64,000 nucleotides of DNA. Source: Lathyrus oleraceus (lineage: Eukaryota; Streptophyta; Magnoliopsida; Fabales; Fabaceae). Below, in pieces: positions 12,261 to 24,800 of the stretch. The notes below the pieces were generated by a model. That model saw only the letters and a list, made by a program, of their open reading frames with translations. It was not told where the DNA came from and searched no databases. Where the stretch lies: NCBI RefSeq assembly GCF_024323335.1, contig NC_066584.1, forward strand, positions 271,971,618-272,035,617, read 5' to 3'. Both the position numbers and the translations under genes were made by a program. Position 1 is the stretch's first letter; every line of letters starts with the position of its first letter.

Positions 12261-12270
12261 CTTATATACT
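12261..12270 (-). promoter_or_regulatory. TATA box of the 3' LTR promoter
   Basis: The minus strand reads AGTATATAAG, followed 30-60 bp downstream by an A/C-rich, pyrimidine-rich stretch typical of a transcript leader. The same box is at 31176-31185 in the 5' LTR, where it would drive the element. Confidence 0.6.
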
Positions 12271-13391
12271 CCTAATTAGTCAAGTTCCTAATCATGCTTA
12301 ACAAATGGTAATTGAAATTAGTGAAAACAAGGTGTTTGGACAAAATGTGGTTTTTCACCCTTGCATGAAAGTGGTGCATGAACAGTGCACGAGTTTATGT
12401 TAATTTCACTTAAAAATGCATTTTAAAACCATTGGCAATTGTAAAATATTCAAATGAATTACCAATTTTAAATTGTGAAAATTCCCTCCAAAAATCAAGA
12501 TTTTTGCAAATGATCATGAAATGAGAAATGATGCAATGTAATGCAAGGTTATGAAATTATAGGTCAAAACAAGATTAATGCAAAAAGAGCCACATGATTT
12601 GGAGCAATAGTTGAGAAGTTATGCACTTTTGAAGTTCAATCCACACTTGGCCATGTTTTGATCATATCTCTTCAACCACAAATGAGAAATTGATGTTCTT
12701 GGACATTTTGGAAATGGGAGAGAAAGATCTACAACTTTCATGTTAAACAAAATTTCATTTGAAGCATTTTTGGTCATGTAAATTTGAGGAGAAAACCTTT
12801 CCATTTTTGGCAATTCCAAATTATAGGTCACTTTCTATTTTTGGCAAGTTTTGACCTGACTTTATTTTCTTCAATGTTGATGTTTGAAATTTCAAATGAG
12901 ACTTGTTTGAACATGAATGAGGTATTTCTAATCACTTCCCACCTCCAAATCCAACAGTTGACTGGGCAGTTGACTGGCTAGGGTTTCAGTTGACTGAAGA
13001 ATGCCTTGATGAGATTCAAGCCTCTACCACTTGGGATTCTGATTCAAAATAACACCATAGCTCATATGAACTCTTTATGAATGATCATGGTGCCCAAATT
13101 CTCAAGAATGGCCACCATCTATTGCTCAATGGCTGCCTTTGACTGCTTTGACCTAAGATTGCTTCATCTGCAAGTAACAAGGTTAGATGACATATTTTTG
13201 TATTTTTGGTTAGTAAACAAATGAAAAGCAATGATATACAAATTCAAAATATGCTTGGTGATCAAGGAATCATCCTCAAAAGATAACCCACCCATAGGGA
13301 AGGAGGCAAGGTGCCCAATGATCCTTGAGGCAAATGATATGATATGATATGATGCCATGAGGGATCTTAGGGACAAAATTGGGGTCTTACA

Positions 13392-13405
13392 GATGCCCCT
13401 ATTTA
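13392..13405 (-). other. Polypurine tract of the Ogre element
   Basis: The minus strand reads TTAAATAGGGGCATC directly in front of the 3' LTR start TGTAAGACC. AGGGGCAT next to the LTR is the usual form of the plus-strand primer in this lineage. Confidence 0.85.
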
Positions 13406-16400
13406 AGGTCATTCGAGCCGGAGAAATGAAGTTTAGAAATCTTCATCTCGACGCGGTAGAATGGGTTTAAATAACAGTAATGAGACAAATTTTGGTCCCT
13501 AAGAGACCTCATGATGCAAATGTATGCATGTAAAAGACACAAACTCTGGGGATATAGTTCACACAGAAGAAAAGACAATCCATCAGAGTAATACACTCAC
13601 TAGGAACGGAGACTCTAACAAGACTCTCACGGGGCCTCTTATTGGGGATAGAAAGAAAAAGAATGTGTGAGCAGGACACGACTCTGAATTAGGGGACAAA
13701 CTGACACTGCGTGAATGAGACACGACTGGACTAGAGACCTTTCTGGGGAAAGAAGGACTCAAACTGGGGAAAAGAAGAATTCCAAAGGAATAAGCACATC
13801 CAATGGAAAGACACAAGCTGACTCAAACTATCCACAAAGGATACTTCGGATAAAAATCCGGACTCGGACCAGGAAAAGATTCACAAAGAACCTCCCTGCC
13901 GGGGAAAATTGCATATATTGGGGAAAACGCCAATATAGCAAAAGGGTAAAATCACCACAAGAAACTCCACTGGAGAAGTGTCTAACAAAGAGACTCCTGG
14001 GGAAACAACAAAGCAATGAGGTGTTACCGGTATAAGGGTAACAAACTCAGGAAGAATGAATATCTAAGACCGGTATAAGGGTGAGAGATATCAATCAACC
14101 AACCATCTGAGAAAGACCTGAAAAAGGTACATCAACTCAGGAAAATCTGACTCCACAGGGGACCGAGGTCATAATAGGGAGCAGAAAGGAAGGAACACCA
14201 GGGATACCGGTTACTGGGTATATAATAGGTGACCGACCGAAGCGTGAATTGGTATATATGCTAAGACACTCATCATCCGAAAGGAGGGCTTGAAAAAGCA
14301 AATCGACTTACAGGATGGACATTCGAATCCACAACGGGAAAACGAATCTTACTCAACTGGGGACACAAACCCAAAGAGCGCATGAGATATAATATCCATT
14401 ACCGTCAGAACGTGGATAGAATACTCGCATGAGATATATTATCTATTACCGTCAGAACGTAGATAATACACTCGCATGGAAGGAAACACCAGGGATACCA
14501 AGGTATATAATAGGTGTCCTACCGAAACGTGAATTGGTATATATGCCAAAACACTCATCATCCAAACGGATGGGCATTTGATTCTACAAAGAATACGAAT
14601 CTTACTCTACTGGGGAAGATCAACAAAGGATTCCAACCAAAGAGTGAAAGAGATATATTATTCATTACCGTCAGAACGTGAATAATATACTCGAAAGGAA
14701 TAGACACCAGAGATACCGGTTACTGGGTATATAATAGGTGACCAACCAAAAGGAAAGACAATCGATACCACAACAGGGTAAACGAAAGACAACTCACAAG
14801 GGATAAATTACAAGCATCCGACAATTATCCGAAACAAAGAAATATTCGATTCCGCAGAGGAACACGAATCTTACTCGACTGGGAAACACAAAAGGCTTCG
14901 ACTGAATAGTGCATGAGATATATTATCCATTACCGTCAGAACGTGGATAACATACTCGCATGGAAGATTATCCACAACCGGTTACTGGGTTAACAAAGGA
15001 TAAATCAACCGAAAAGAAAGGCATCGGGATACCAAACTAGGTATATAAAGATGACCAATCAAAGGGAGCAACAACATTACCAACAAAAGGGTAAATGAAA
15101 GGCGATCCGCTGGGGATGAACTGCATAAACAACAATTATCCACAAAGACCTACTGGCGACTTCAAAGGGGATAAAATTGCAGGCAAACGACAACTATCCA
15201 GAAGAAGATTTGTTGGGGGTATAATTGCTAGCAACCAGAAATTGTCCACAAGAATATCAACATCGAATACTGAATGAAGATAACCACAAAGAGTGACCAT
15301 CACCGGTTAGGATGAACAACAAGGTTAACTCTGCAAAGGGGAGAAATTAGGGTTTACATCTACTGAATACGGGGTAGAATACCAAAACTCTGGCTGGGAT
15401 AAAATTGCTAGCAACCGACAATTATCCACAAAAAGCACGGACTCCGTTGGGATAAAACCACAACAGCACAAAAATCCACCACCAACCAGAACGAACCACA
15501 AAGGTTACCTCTGCTAGGGGAAAAGAGATAGGACTTACGACTACCGAATACGGGGTAGTGGCCATCAACTCTGATGAGGATAAAAGAAATTAGGGTTTAC
15601 ATCCACCGAATACTGGGTAGAAAACCAACAACTCCGCATGGGGAATGAAAGAATCATAAATCCGCACGGGAAACAAAATAGGGTTTATAACAAACCACAA
15701 ACTGCTGGAGAGCAGGAAACATAGGATTTACGACTACCGACTACTTGGTAGAAAACCAATCAACTCTTGCCGAGGAATAAAAGGTATATAACCACAAATT
15801 CCGCCAAGAAGCAAGGAACATAGGACTTACAACTACCGATTACTGGGTAGAGGCCCGAAAAGATTCCGCTGGGGATAAAAAGAATTATTGCCGATTACTG
15901 GGCAATTCATTCATTTATTCCACAGGGAAGCACAAGAAACAGTTGACAAATAGCCAATTCGGGATCAATCCGAAAAAGACAGACTGAATCAGAACTCGTC
16001 CTAATGAGGATATAACTCAATAGGAAAATCCATCCCAATATATGTTGGGAGGAAACGGAAGAAACCGTCATCCACGAGGATATATCTCGGTGGGGAACTG
16101 CAGAAGAAAAGACAAACACTTTCTGCTTATGGGGCTGACTCTATATGGAGAGATTTAAACACCCGACATCTGCTTGGGGAGATCTATTAGAGATCTATAT
16201 CACCACAGCAGGAAACAAACAAACAAGAGATATATGGCAAAAAATGCAACATGAATATCTGAATGTTTATGATTGTGCATGAATATGCGTAATTTATGTT
16301 TGATGAATGCTGACAAAACAGACATATCTAACACAACAGGTCCAGGAATCAAACACCCGGTACTATACTCCCAGGGGAAAAACCAACTGGAAAGCCAATC

Positions 16401-18119
16401 TGCTGAAGATCTACATGCCAAAAAGCAAAGATCTGCGGGGAGGCACAAGATCAGAGATATCACAAAATCTCTGAGTGCTGGATCAACAATCAACCCAACC
16501 AGGGCACAAAAAGTCACAACAGGCAACAACGGCCACAAAGACAAATCTGTTGGGGAATGGGAGAAATCCCAAAATCTGCAGGGGTCCTCCGTATCAACTG
16601 GGAAACAAGAGTTCACTGCACAAGCAAGAACCGCTATGAAAGCAACTCCACATAACTCCACTGGGGAACAACCCACTGAGGGAGAACAGATCATCCATGT
16701 AGAATCTACTCCACAAGCAATTCCACCTGGGGAAAACACAAGTAGCCACTCCAGCGGGGATACACCCACTGAAGCATAAACAGATCACACAGGTAGATTC
16801 TGCAACAAGCCACTCTACTGAGGATCAAAAGCAATCAGGAAATCAACCAAATCTCTGGATGATAGACCACCAACCAACCCTACTGGGGAAACAGAGGTTT
16901 CAACAAGCGGAAACTGCCACAAAAGCAACTCTGTCGAGGATATCAGCTCTGGCGGAGGCTCTGAGGGGATACCAACTCTTTTGGGGATTTTGCATAAATA
17001 CAATCCACCAAACCACAAATCTACTGACGGCTAGGGAATCCGCTGAGCAATCCACTAGGGATAGGGAGAAGAGCTGGGGATCAACCACCAAATGCTACAC
17101 CTTCCCACAACAAAATCAACAACTGCTGAGGAGGAAAATAATCACTGCTCTGCTGAAGGCTAAACACTCCGATGGGGAGATATAGCAACAATGCAGTATA
17201 TCATATCAATAATCCTGGCAACAGTGCTTGAGGAAAGTGGTAAAGTACCAGGATATCAATCCACCAACCACTGAATCTTTCAAAAGGAAAGCAACCATGC
17301 TGAGGAGAGATAACAACAACTCTGCTAGCGACTGCACTAGGGAGAGACTACTGCTGGAGAAGAAAACGAAGTCTTCAACAACATCTGCTTGGGGAATAAC
17401 CCCAACAAAAGCTCTGCCTGGGGAACAACCCCAACAACGAAGTAGGAGAAAGAGGATACAACCAATGCCAGGAATATGAACAAATGTCTTACCTGTTGGA
17501 AATCATGCCACCCTTGGGAGAGCACTGAGAAATTCTTAAGTATCCTTTCATCATTGTGAATATTCACTTTGTTTAAAACAACAATTTTGAAAACTTTATT
17601 TGTTTAAAACAATGACATTTTATCAATTAAAACATGCAAAACATTTGTTGAATTGAAACAAATAAGAGTGCAAATAATTGGATAAAAGCTCAAATTGATT
17701 TGATGGAATGGTAGCCTGCAAATGGCAAGACTCCATAGATCTATACAAATTTGAAATCAGTGATATATATTGGAAGAGGTCTACATTGAACATAATGATC
17801 CTTTCTCTACCAATTTGAATCTCGATGTATTCGAAGCTTCAGTTGACGACGAATCGAGAATCTCTGACGAAAAGACGGCTGTGGAACAGAAAGTCTTGTC
17901 AGGATGCAGTTACTTGCCAAATCCCTAATTTCTGCCTAGATTGCCCCAGGGTGAGGTACTCAATCTAGCGGGATGCAAATATTCTCTTTTTTTTTTCATG
18001 TCTCTAATTTTTGCCTGGATCACCCTTGCGGGTTCTCCACCGAGACGCTCATTTTTGCCTAAGCCGCCCTTTCGGGTTTTCAACTTAGCGAGCTATTCTG
18101 TTTTTATATACCTTTTTTT
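13406..18119 (-). repeat. Ogre 3' untranslated region, 4.7 kb of degenerate repeats
   Basis: No pol domain lies here. Three repeat styles follow each other. At 13600-14000 and 16300-17470, short units centred on CTGGGGA(A/T) recur every 20-40 bp with CAAC/CACAA spacers (plus-strand reading). At 14200-15000, units with ATTACCGTCAGAACGT and GGTTACTGGGTATATAATAG alternate. At 15340-15900, CTACCGANTACNGGGTAG recurs with GGGATAAAA. Open frames on both strands at 16200-16779 (189 and 168 codons) overlap each other and fit repeat composition better than genes. Long, tandem-repeat-bearing 3' regions are known in Ogre. Confidence 0.8.
14386..14970. repeat. Subrepeat cluster in the Ogre 3' region
   Basis: Four copies of a ~50-bp unit, GAGATATATTAT(C/T)CATTACC followed by GTCAGAACGT(G/A)(G/A)ATAA and ACTCGCATGG, start near 14386, 14428, 14648 and 14914. 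Each contains a short inverted pair (TTATC.ATTAC / GT.GATAA) that could fold as a hairpin. Between them lie copies of an 80-bp unit with GTATATAATAGGTG and GTGAATTGGTATATATG. Confidence 0.75.
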
Positions 18120-21100
18120 TTAGGAAAAGTATTTCTTGACTGCATCTGAATTCACAGGACGAGTGAAATCCTCCCCATCCATTGTTGTAAGCATCAAAGC
18201 ACCACCTGAAAAGGCTCTCTTAACAACAAATGGACCCTCGTAGTTTGGAGTCCACTTGCCCCTGGAATCGGGCGCGAAAAACAAGACTTTCTTGAGCACG
18301 AGGTCACCTTCTCGGAACACACGAGGCTTGACCTTCTTATCGAATGCTTTCTTTATTCTCTGCTGATATAACTGACCATGACACATGGCAGTCAATCTCT
18401 TCTCTTCAATCAAATTCAACTGGTCGTAACGACTCTGAATCCGTTCAGCATCAGTCAACTTGGCTTCCATCAAAACTCTCATTGATGGGATCTCCACCTC
18501 TACTGGGAGAACAACCTCCATGCCATAAACAAGAGAGAAAGGGGTTGCCCCTGTTGAAGTGCGGACAGATGTACGATAACCATGCAAAGCAAATGGCAGC
18601 ATCTCATGCCAATCTTTGTACGTAACTGTCATCTTCTGGATAATTTTCTTGATATTCTTATTAGCAGCTTCAACAGCCCCAGTCATCTTAGGTCTGTAGG
18701 GAGAAGAATTATGGTGTGCAATCTTGAATTCAGCGCACAATTCATCCATCATCTTGTTATTTAGATTAGATCCATTATCAGTAATGATCTTATCTGGCAC
18801 ACCATAACGGTAAATCAGCTGATTCTTGATAAACTTCACAACCACCTGCCTGGTCACATTCGCATACGAAGCGGCTTCAACCCATTTGGTGAAGTAATCA
18901 ATTGCTATGAGAATAAACCTGTGTCCGTTGGACGCTTTCGGTTCAATCATGCCTATCATGTCAATTCCCCACATAGAGAAAGGCCAAGGTGATGAAATCA
19001 CATTCAGAAGTGTCGGAGGAATATGAATCTTATCCGCATGAATCTGACACTTGTGGCATTTCTTCACATATTTGCAGCAGTCAGACTCCATTGTCAGCCA
19101 ATAGTAGCCTGCTCTCAACATCTTTCTAGCCATGGCATGTTCATTGGAATGAGAACCAAATGAACCCTCATGGACCTCAGTCATCAACAGGTTTGCTTCG
19201 TGTCTATCCACGCATCTGAGCAAAACCATGTCAAAATTTCTCTTGTACAGCACTTCACCACTGAGGTAGAAACTGCCTGACAACCTTCTCAAAGTTTTCT
19301 TATCTTTCACAGATGCCCCAGGCGGGTAGACCTGGTTCTGGAGGAAATTCTTGATATCAAAATACCAAGGCTTGTCGTCATTCACTTCTTCAACTGCAAA
19401 CACGTGAGCTGGTCTATCCAGGCGCATCACAGGAATATTGGGAACTTCATTCCAATACTTGACCACAATCATCGAAGCAAGCGTAGCAAGGGCATCTGCC
19501 ATCCTATTATCCTCTCGAGGAATATGATGAAAGTCAACTTCTATAAAGAACGTTGAAATCCTTCTTGCATAATCTCTATACGGAATGAGACCAGGCTGAT
19601 TCGTCTCCCATTCACCCTTGATCTGATTGACAACTAGGGCCGAATCACCATACACATCGAGATGCTTGATTCTCAAATCAATACATTCTTCCAAACCCAT
19701 AATACAGGCCTCATACTCAGCCATATTATTCGTGCATTTGAAAGTTAGCCTTGCTGTAAGCGGAATATGCGTGCCATGAGGAGTAATGATTACTGCCCCA
19801 ATTCCATTTCCATACTGATTCACAGCGCCATCAAACACCATTGTCCATCTGGAACCAGGTTCCGGACCTTCATCAAGTGTAGGCTCATCACAATCTTTCA
19901 TTTTCAAATACAGAATCTCCTCATCTGGGAAGTCATACTGAATAGACTGATGATCTTCAATCGGCTGATACGCTAAATGGTCAGCCAAGATACTACCTTT
20001 GATAGCTTTCTGAGCTCGATACTCGATATCATACTCAGACAACAACATCTGCCAACGGGCAATCCTCCCAGTTAAAGCAGGCTTCTCGAAGATATACTTG
20101 ATTGGATCCATTCTGGATATCAACCAAGTAGTATGATTTATCATGTACTGGCGCAAACGCTTAGCAGCCCAAGCCAAAGCACAGCACGTCTTCTGAAGCA
20201 TAGAGTATCGAGACTCACAATCAGTAAACTTCTTACTGAGGTAGTAGATAGCAGACTCTTTCTTCCTTGATTCATCTTGTTGACCGAGTACACAACCCAT
20301 CGAGTCTTCAAGAACAGTCAAATACATGATCAGAGGTCTTCCTTCTATAGGCGGAGACAAGATCGGAGGTTCAGACAGATACTCCTTAATACTGTCGAAA
20401 GCTTTCTGGCAATCCTCGGTCCAATCATGAGACTGATCTTTCCAGAGGAGCTCGAATATCGGCGCACATGTGGCAGTCATGTGGGATATAAATCTGGAAA
20501 TATAGTTCAAGCGGCCAAGAAAACCTCGGACTTGCTTCTCAGTTTTGGCTGCAGGCATCTCTTGTATTGCTTTAACCTTTGCAAGATCAACTTCAATACC
20601 TCTCTCGCTAACAACAAAATCCAACAACTTGCCAGAACGGACTCCAAATGTACATTTATTCGGATTCAGGCGAAGTCTAAGCTTCCTCAAACGCTGAAAA
20701 AGCTTCAACAAATGCTCAACATGTTCAACTTCCGTTCGGGACTTAGCAATCATATCATCAACATAGACCTCTATCTCCTTGTGCATCATATCATGAAACA
20801 AGGTAGTCATAGCTTGTTGATACGTGGCTCCGGCGTTCTTCAAACCGAAGGGCATCACTCGATAACAGAATGTTCCCCAAGGTGTGATGAATGTTGTCTT
20901 CTCCATATCTTCGGGTGCCATCTTGATTTGATTATATCCGAAAAATCCGTCCATAAACGAAAAGACTTTGAATTTAGCTGTATTGTCTACCAACATATCA
21001 ATGTGTGGTAGAGGGAAATCATCTTTCGGACTAGCTTTATTCAAATCTCTGTAATCCACACACATACAGACTTTTCCGTCCTTCTTAAGCACAGGCACAA

Positions 21101-21582
21101 TGTTGGCCACCCATTGAGGATATGTAGAAGTCACCAGAAACCCCGCATCAATTTGCTTCTGAACTTCCTCTTTGATCTTCACTGCCATATCTGGATGAGT
21201 TCTTCTGAGCTTCTGCTTCACAGGCACGCACTTAGGCTTCAAAGGCAGGAAATATTGCACAATATCTGTATCTAGACCTGGCATGTCTTCATATGACCAA
21301 GCGAAGATATCAAAATATTCTCGTAGCAAACTGATCAGATCCTTCTTGACAGACTCTTCAAGAAGTGCCCCAATCTTCACCATACGAACACAATCCTCAG
21401 ACCCCAAGTTGACTGTTTCTAGATCCTCGAGATGCGGCTGAATGATCTTCTTCTCATGCTCAAAGAGACGGGTAATCTCATCAGGAATCTCTTCAACATC
21501 ATCTTCCTCTGCCTCGAATACAGGGAATTCAAAATTGGGAGATGGCGTTGGATCATTATGTTCAATGGGTTTTAGAATCAAC
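18120..21582 (-). CDS. Ogre Pol: reverse transcriptase, dual RNase H, integrase (exon 2)
   Basis: One uninterrupted frame of 1153 codons. Reverse transcriptase: CVDYRDLN near residue 175, MPFGLKNAGATYQ, and the catalytic YVDD at about 271. The RT-linked RNase H follows at about 370-480. A second, archaeal-type RNase H occupies about 580-710 (FDGAVNQ, NMAEYEA, YGDSALVVNQ, NRMADALA); this extra domain marks the Tat lineage. Integrase: zinc-binding HEGSFGSHSNEH...CHKC near 800-855, then D872-D934-E971 with DD35E spacing, then a GDLVLKK/GKWTPNYEGPF C-terminus ending VKKYFS. There is no proper ATG; the frame is entered by splicing at 21582 (see intron). Antisense ORFs in this span are shadows. All catalytic residues I checked are present. 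The product copies element RNA and integrates it, in virus-like particles and the nucleus. Confidence 0.95.
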
Positions 21583-21846
21583 CTGCATAATGATTTTGGT
21601 TAATAAAACTTTAGAATTTAAACAAACAGACCATTATGCAGATGAAAAGTGTTGCTTTTATTCTTGTTTTTATGGTTTTTTGTGATCACTGATTTCATGC
21701 AAAAGCAAAAAGTGAAAACAAATGGAAAAACAAATGTTTAACAATGCATTAATTGAATGAAAATATCATTGTATAAATGCTGCCAACAATGTCATCACTT
21801 CTCCTTTTGGCATGGGAGAAGGGTTTTGAACAAAGTGAACCATTAC
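21583..21846 (-). other. Predicted Ogre intron between gag-pro and pol (264 nt)
   Basis: Donor GA|GTAATGG at 21846 overlaps the gag-pro stop (GAG TAA). Acceptor TTATGCAG|GTTGATT ends at 21583. Splicing joins GA to G and reads ...HRSE|LILKPIE... with no frame change. The intron itself is AT-rich and contains stops. Retained, it yields Gag-Pro only; removed, it yields Gag-Pro-Pol. An intron at this position is established for Ogre elements. The exact sites here are my inference. Confidence 0.8.
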
Positions 21847-24800
21847 TCTGATCTATGAATGACTGTAGGAACATCTACAGCGACCCAATTATGGCAGACA
21901 CCACCAGGAATGATGAAATTGCTCAAATCTTCTGCATCCTCTTCCAAGATAGCAGCAGCTTCTTCAGTCTGATCAGCATGGATGAAACCTCCACTCTTGA
22001 ACAAACCTTGCTCGTTGAATTCCCCAGAAGAATAGCCAATGCCAGCCCGGGACTTGTTGTCTTCAAGCTCAATCATCTTCCCTAAACCAGCAACTGCACC
22101 ACATTCAATGGCCAGTTTCGCATCATGGTAGGAAGCAAATGAAAGAGACTTCTTCTCAATCGGCTCAGCAATAGATAAAGCTTGGAAAGGAGTTCCAACT
22201 TCATCCTCAGCATCAATATATGAGAAAGAAGACAGGTGGCTAACCAGGAGAGCCTTTTCTCCCCCTACCACAACCAGTTTCTTGTTCTTGACAAATTTCA
22301 GCTTCTGGTGTAGGGTGGATGTCACGGCGCCAGCCTCGTGAATCCATGGTCTACCAAGGAGACAGCTATAAGATGGGTGGATATCCATAACCTGGAAGGT
22401 AACTTGGAAATCACTTGGTCCAATCTTGATTGGGAGATCAACTTCCCCAATCACGGTCTTATGCGACCCATCAAAAGCCTTCACAACAACACCACTCTGC
22501 CTCATGGGAGGCCCCTGATATGACAGTCTCGAAAGAGTGGTCTTTGGCAATACATTAAGAGATGATCCAGTGTCAACTAGCACGTTGGACATGGCATCAG
22601 TCTTGCAGTTCATGGAGATATGTAGAGCCATGTTGTGGTCTCTTCCCTCCTCAGGGAGATCAGCGTCACAGAAACTCAAAGTGTTGCAAGCAGTGATGTT
22701 TGCAACTATACTATCAAACTGTTCAATGGTGACGTCATGATCAACATAAGCCAGGTCCAAAACCTTCTGCAGAGCCTCCCTATGGGGTTCTGAATTCAGA
22801 AGCAAAGATAGAACGGAGATCTTGGACGGCGTTTGTAGAAGCTGGTCTACAACATTGTACTCACTCTTCTTGATGAGCCTCAGCATCTCATCACATTCTT
22901 CGTTCACAGCGCCACTCGGGCCAACAGAAGAAGCAGGAGTCTTTTGTACAGAGGAGGGTTTGGCAACAGCAAGTGCCGGGTTCTGAACATTCACAGCAGT
23001 CCCAACCGGACGCTCAGCAGTATCAGAAGCAACATGAGGCTTTGGGGGTGCAGAAAACACACGACCACTACGGGTCAACCCGCTCACGTCAGCAATATTT
23101 GTCACAGAAGTTGAAGGCAACGACACTTCTTTCCCATCTTCCATAGCAACGGGATTATACCTGAAGGGAATCGCTTTATCCGAAAAGTAAGGCACAGGGC
23201 CTGCAGGCTTGATTATCAGAGAAGGAGAGACCTTCGGCTTGCTACCATCATAACGGATGACAACAGGCTCGGGCAATTTGAACACAGGAGAAATAACGTT
23301 GACTTCTGGTTCATCTTCATCAACATTACGGTTCTGAAGAATCTCTATAGTACCTTCATCTAACAGCTCTTGAAGCTCTCTTCGCACTTGGCGGCAACCC
23401 AGTCGATTAACAGAGCAAATGCGGCATCTGTCATGGTCATGCTCCATATGGCTGTATTGACATAGCAAACGATGCAATTCGACCAATGACTGTCGAATAT
23501 GACTCACATATTTGACTTTGTACTTCCCAGGACACCCCTGGACCATGTTCACTGATTTCCCATGCTCGGGCAATGGGTTCTTTGTAACATTGGGGCCTGA
23601 GTCCTCGAAGCTCAGGATACCGCATCGCATAAGGTCTTGAACCTTAGTCTTCAACGGATAACAATTCTCTATGTTGTATCCCGGAGCACCGGAATGATGC
23701 ACACAATGTTGATCTGGCTTGTACCACCACTGCGGGTTTGCAGGCACAGCTGGAGGATCCCTTGGAGTAACCAGTTTCCTTTCCAACAAGGAAGGATACA
23801 ATTCGGCATATGTCATAGGAATAGGATCGAAGCTGATCTTCTTCCTATCATAATTCAGGTTAGCCTGGTTACTAGTACTGCCACGAGGCTGGTAAGCCTG
23901 TTGCTGTGGACGGTGCTGCTGTTGATACTGAGGTTGTTGCTGATGCTGATGCTGATTGAGCTGCTGATACTGAGCATTATCTCTGAAGACAGGTGCTATA
24001 TGAGCCACCTGGTGCTGATGACGCGCGGGTTTCCTCTTGACAGAGGGTCTTCTAGGTTTAGCATGGGATTGCACAGCATGTGCCTCCCCATCCTTCTTCT
24101 TAAACGCTCCATACCGTTTAGAAGAGCTCTCATCTCTCGACAAACGTCCTTCGCGGACTCCTTCCTCCAGACGCATCCCCATGTTCACCATCTCGGTGAA
24201 ATCAGAGGGAGCACTCGCAACCATCCGCTCATAATAGAATGAGCTAAGAGTCTTCAAAAAGATCTTAGTCATTTCTTTCTCTTCCAGCGGAGGAGTAATC
24301 CGAGCTGCTAACTCTCGCCACCTCTGGGCGTACTCCTTAAATGTCTCTTTATCCTTCTGAGACATGGCCCTGAGTTGATCACGGTCAGGCGCCATATCAA
24401 CATTATATTTGTATTGCTTGACGAAGGCTTCGCCAAGATCGTTGAAGGATCGGATGTTTGCACTATCAAGGCTCATATACCAGCGAAGAGCCGCACCGGA
24501 CAAACTATCCTGGAAATAATGGATCAAAAGTTGATCATTATCTGTTTGCGTAGACATTTTCCTGGCATACATAACCAGGTGAGCGAGAGGGCAGGTGTTC
24601 CCCTTATACTTTTCAAAGTCAGGCACTTTGAACTTGATTGGAATCTTAACACCGGGAACAAGGCAAAGTTCAGCAGCAGACTTGCCAAACAGATCTTTCC
24701 CTCGGAGGGTCTTCAATTCCTTTCGCAGCTCAAGGAATTGATCATTCATTGCTTCCATCTTCTCATTGACATCTGGGCCCTCAGACGACTCAGAATGATA

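Larger units (their letters stand above)
8275..13391 (-). repeat. Ogre 3' LTR (complete, 5117 bp)
   Basis: On the minus strand it starts TGTAAGACCCCAATTTTGTC at 13391 and ends ACACCGCTACA at 8275. The first 4.69 kb (13391 to 8707) match the other LTR at 32305-27619 with only scattered single-base changes and small indels in the parts I compared. The last 432 bp (8706-8275) exist only here. They are colinear with the 3' end of LTR-B (40480-40913), which shows they belong to the LTR and are not a separate insertion. Confidence 0.9.

Noticed and set aside
16200..16779. Overlapping open frames of 168 (plus) and 189 (minus) codons
   Set aside because: They lie in the repetitive 3' region, overlap on opposite strands, have no recognisable motifs and are explained by repeat composition that happens to avoid stops.
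20277..21011. 244-codon plus-strand frame
   Set aside because: Antisense shadow of the intact reverse transcriptase.
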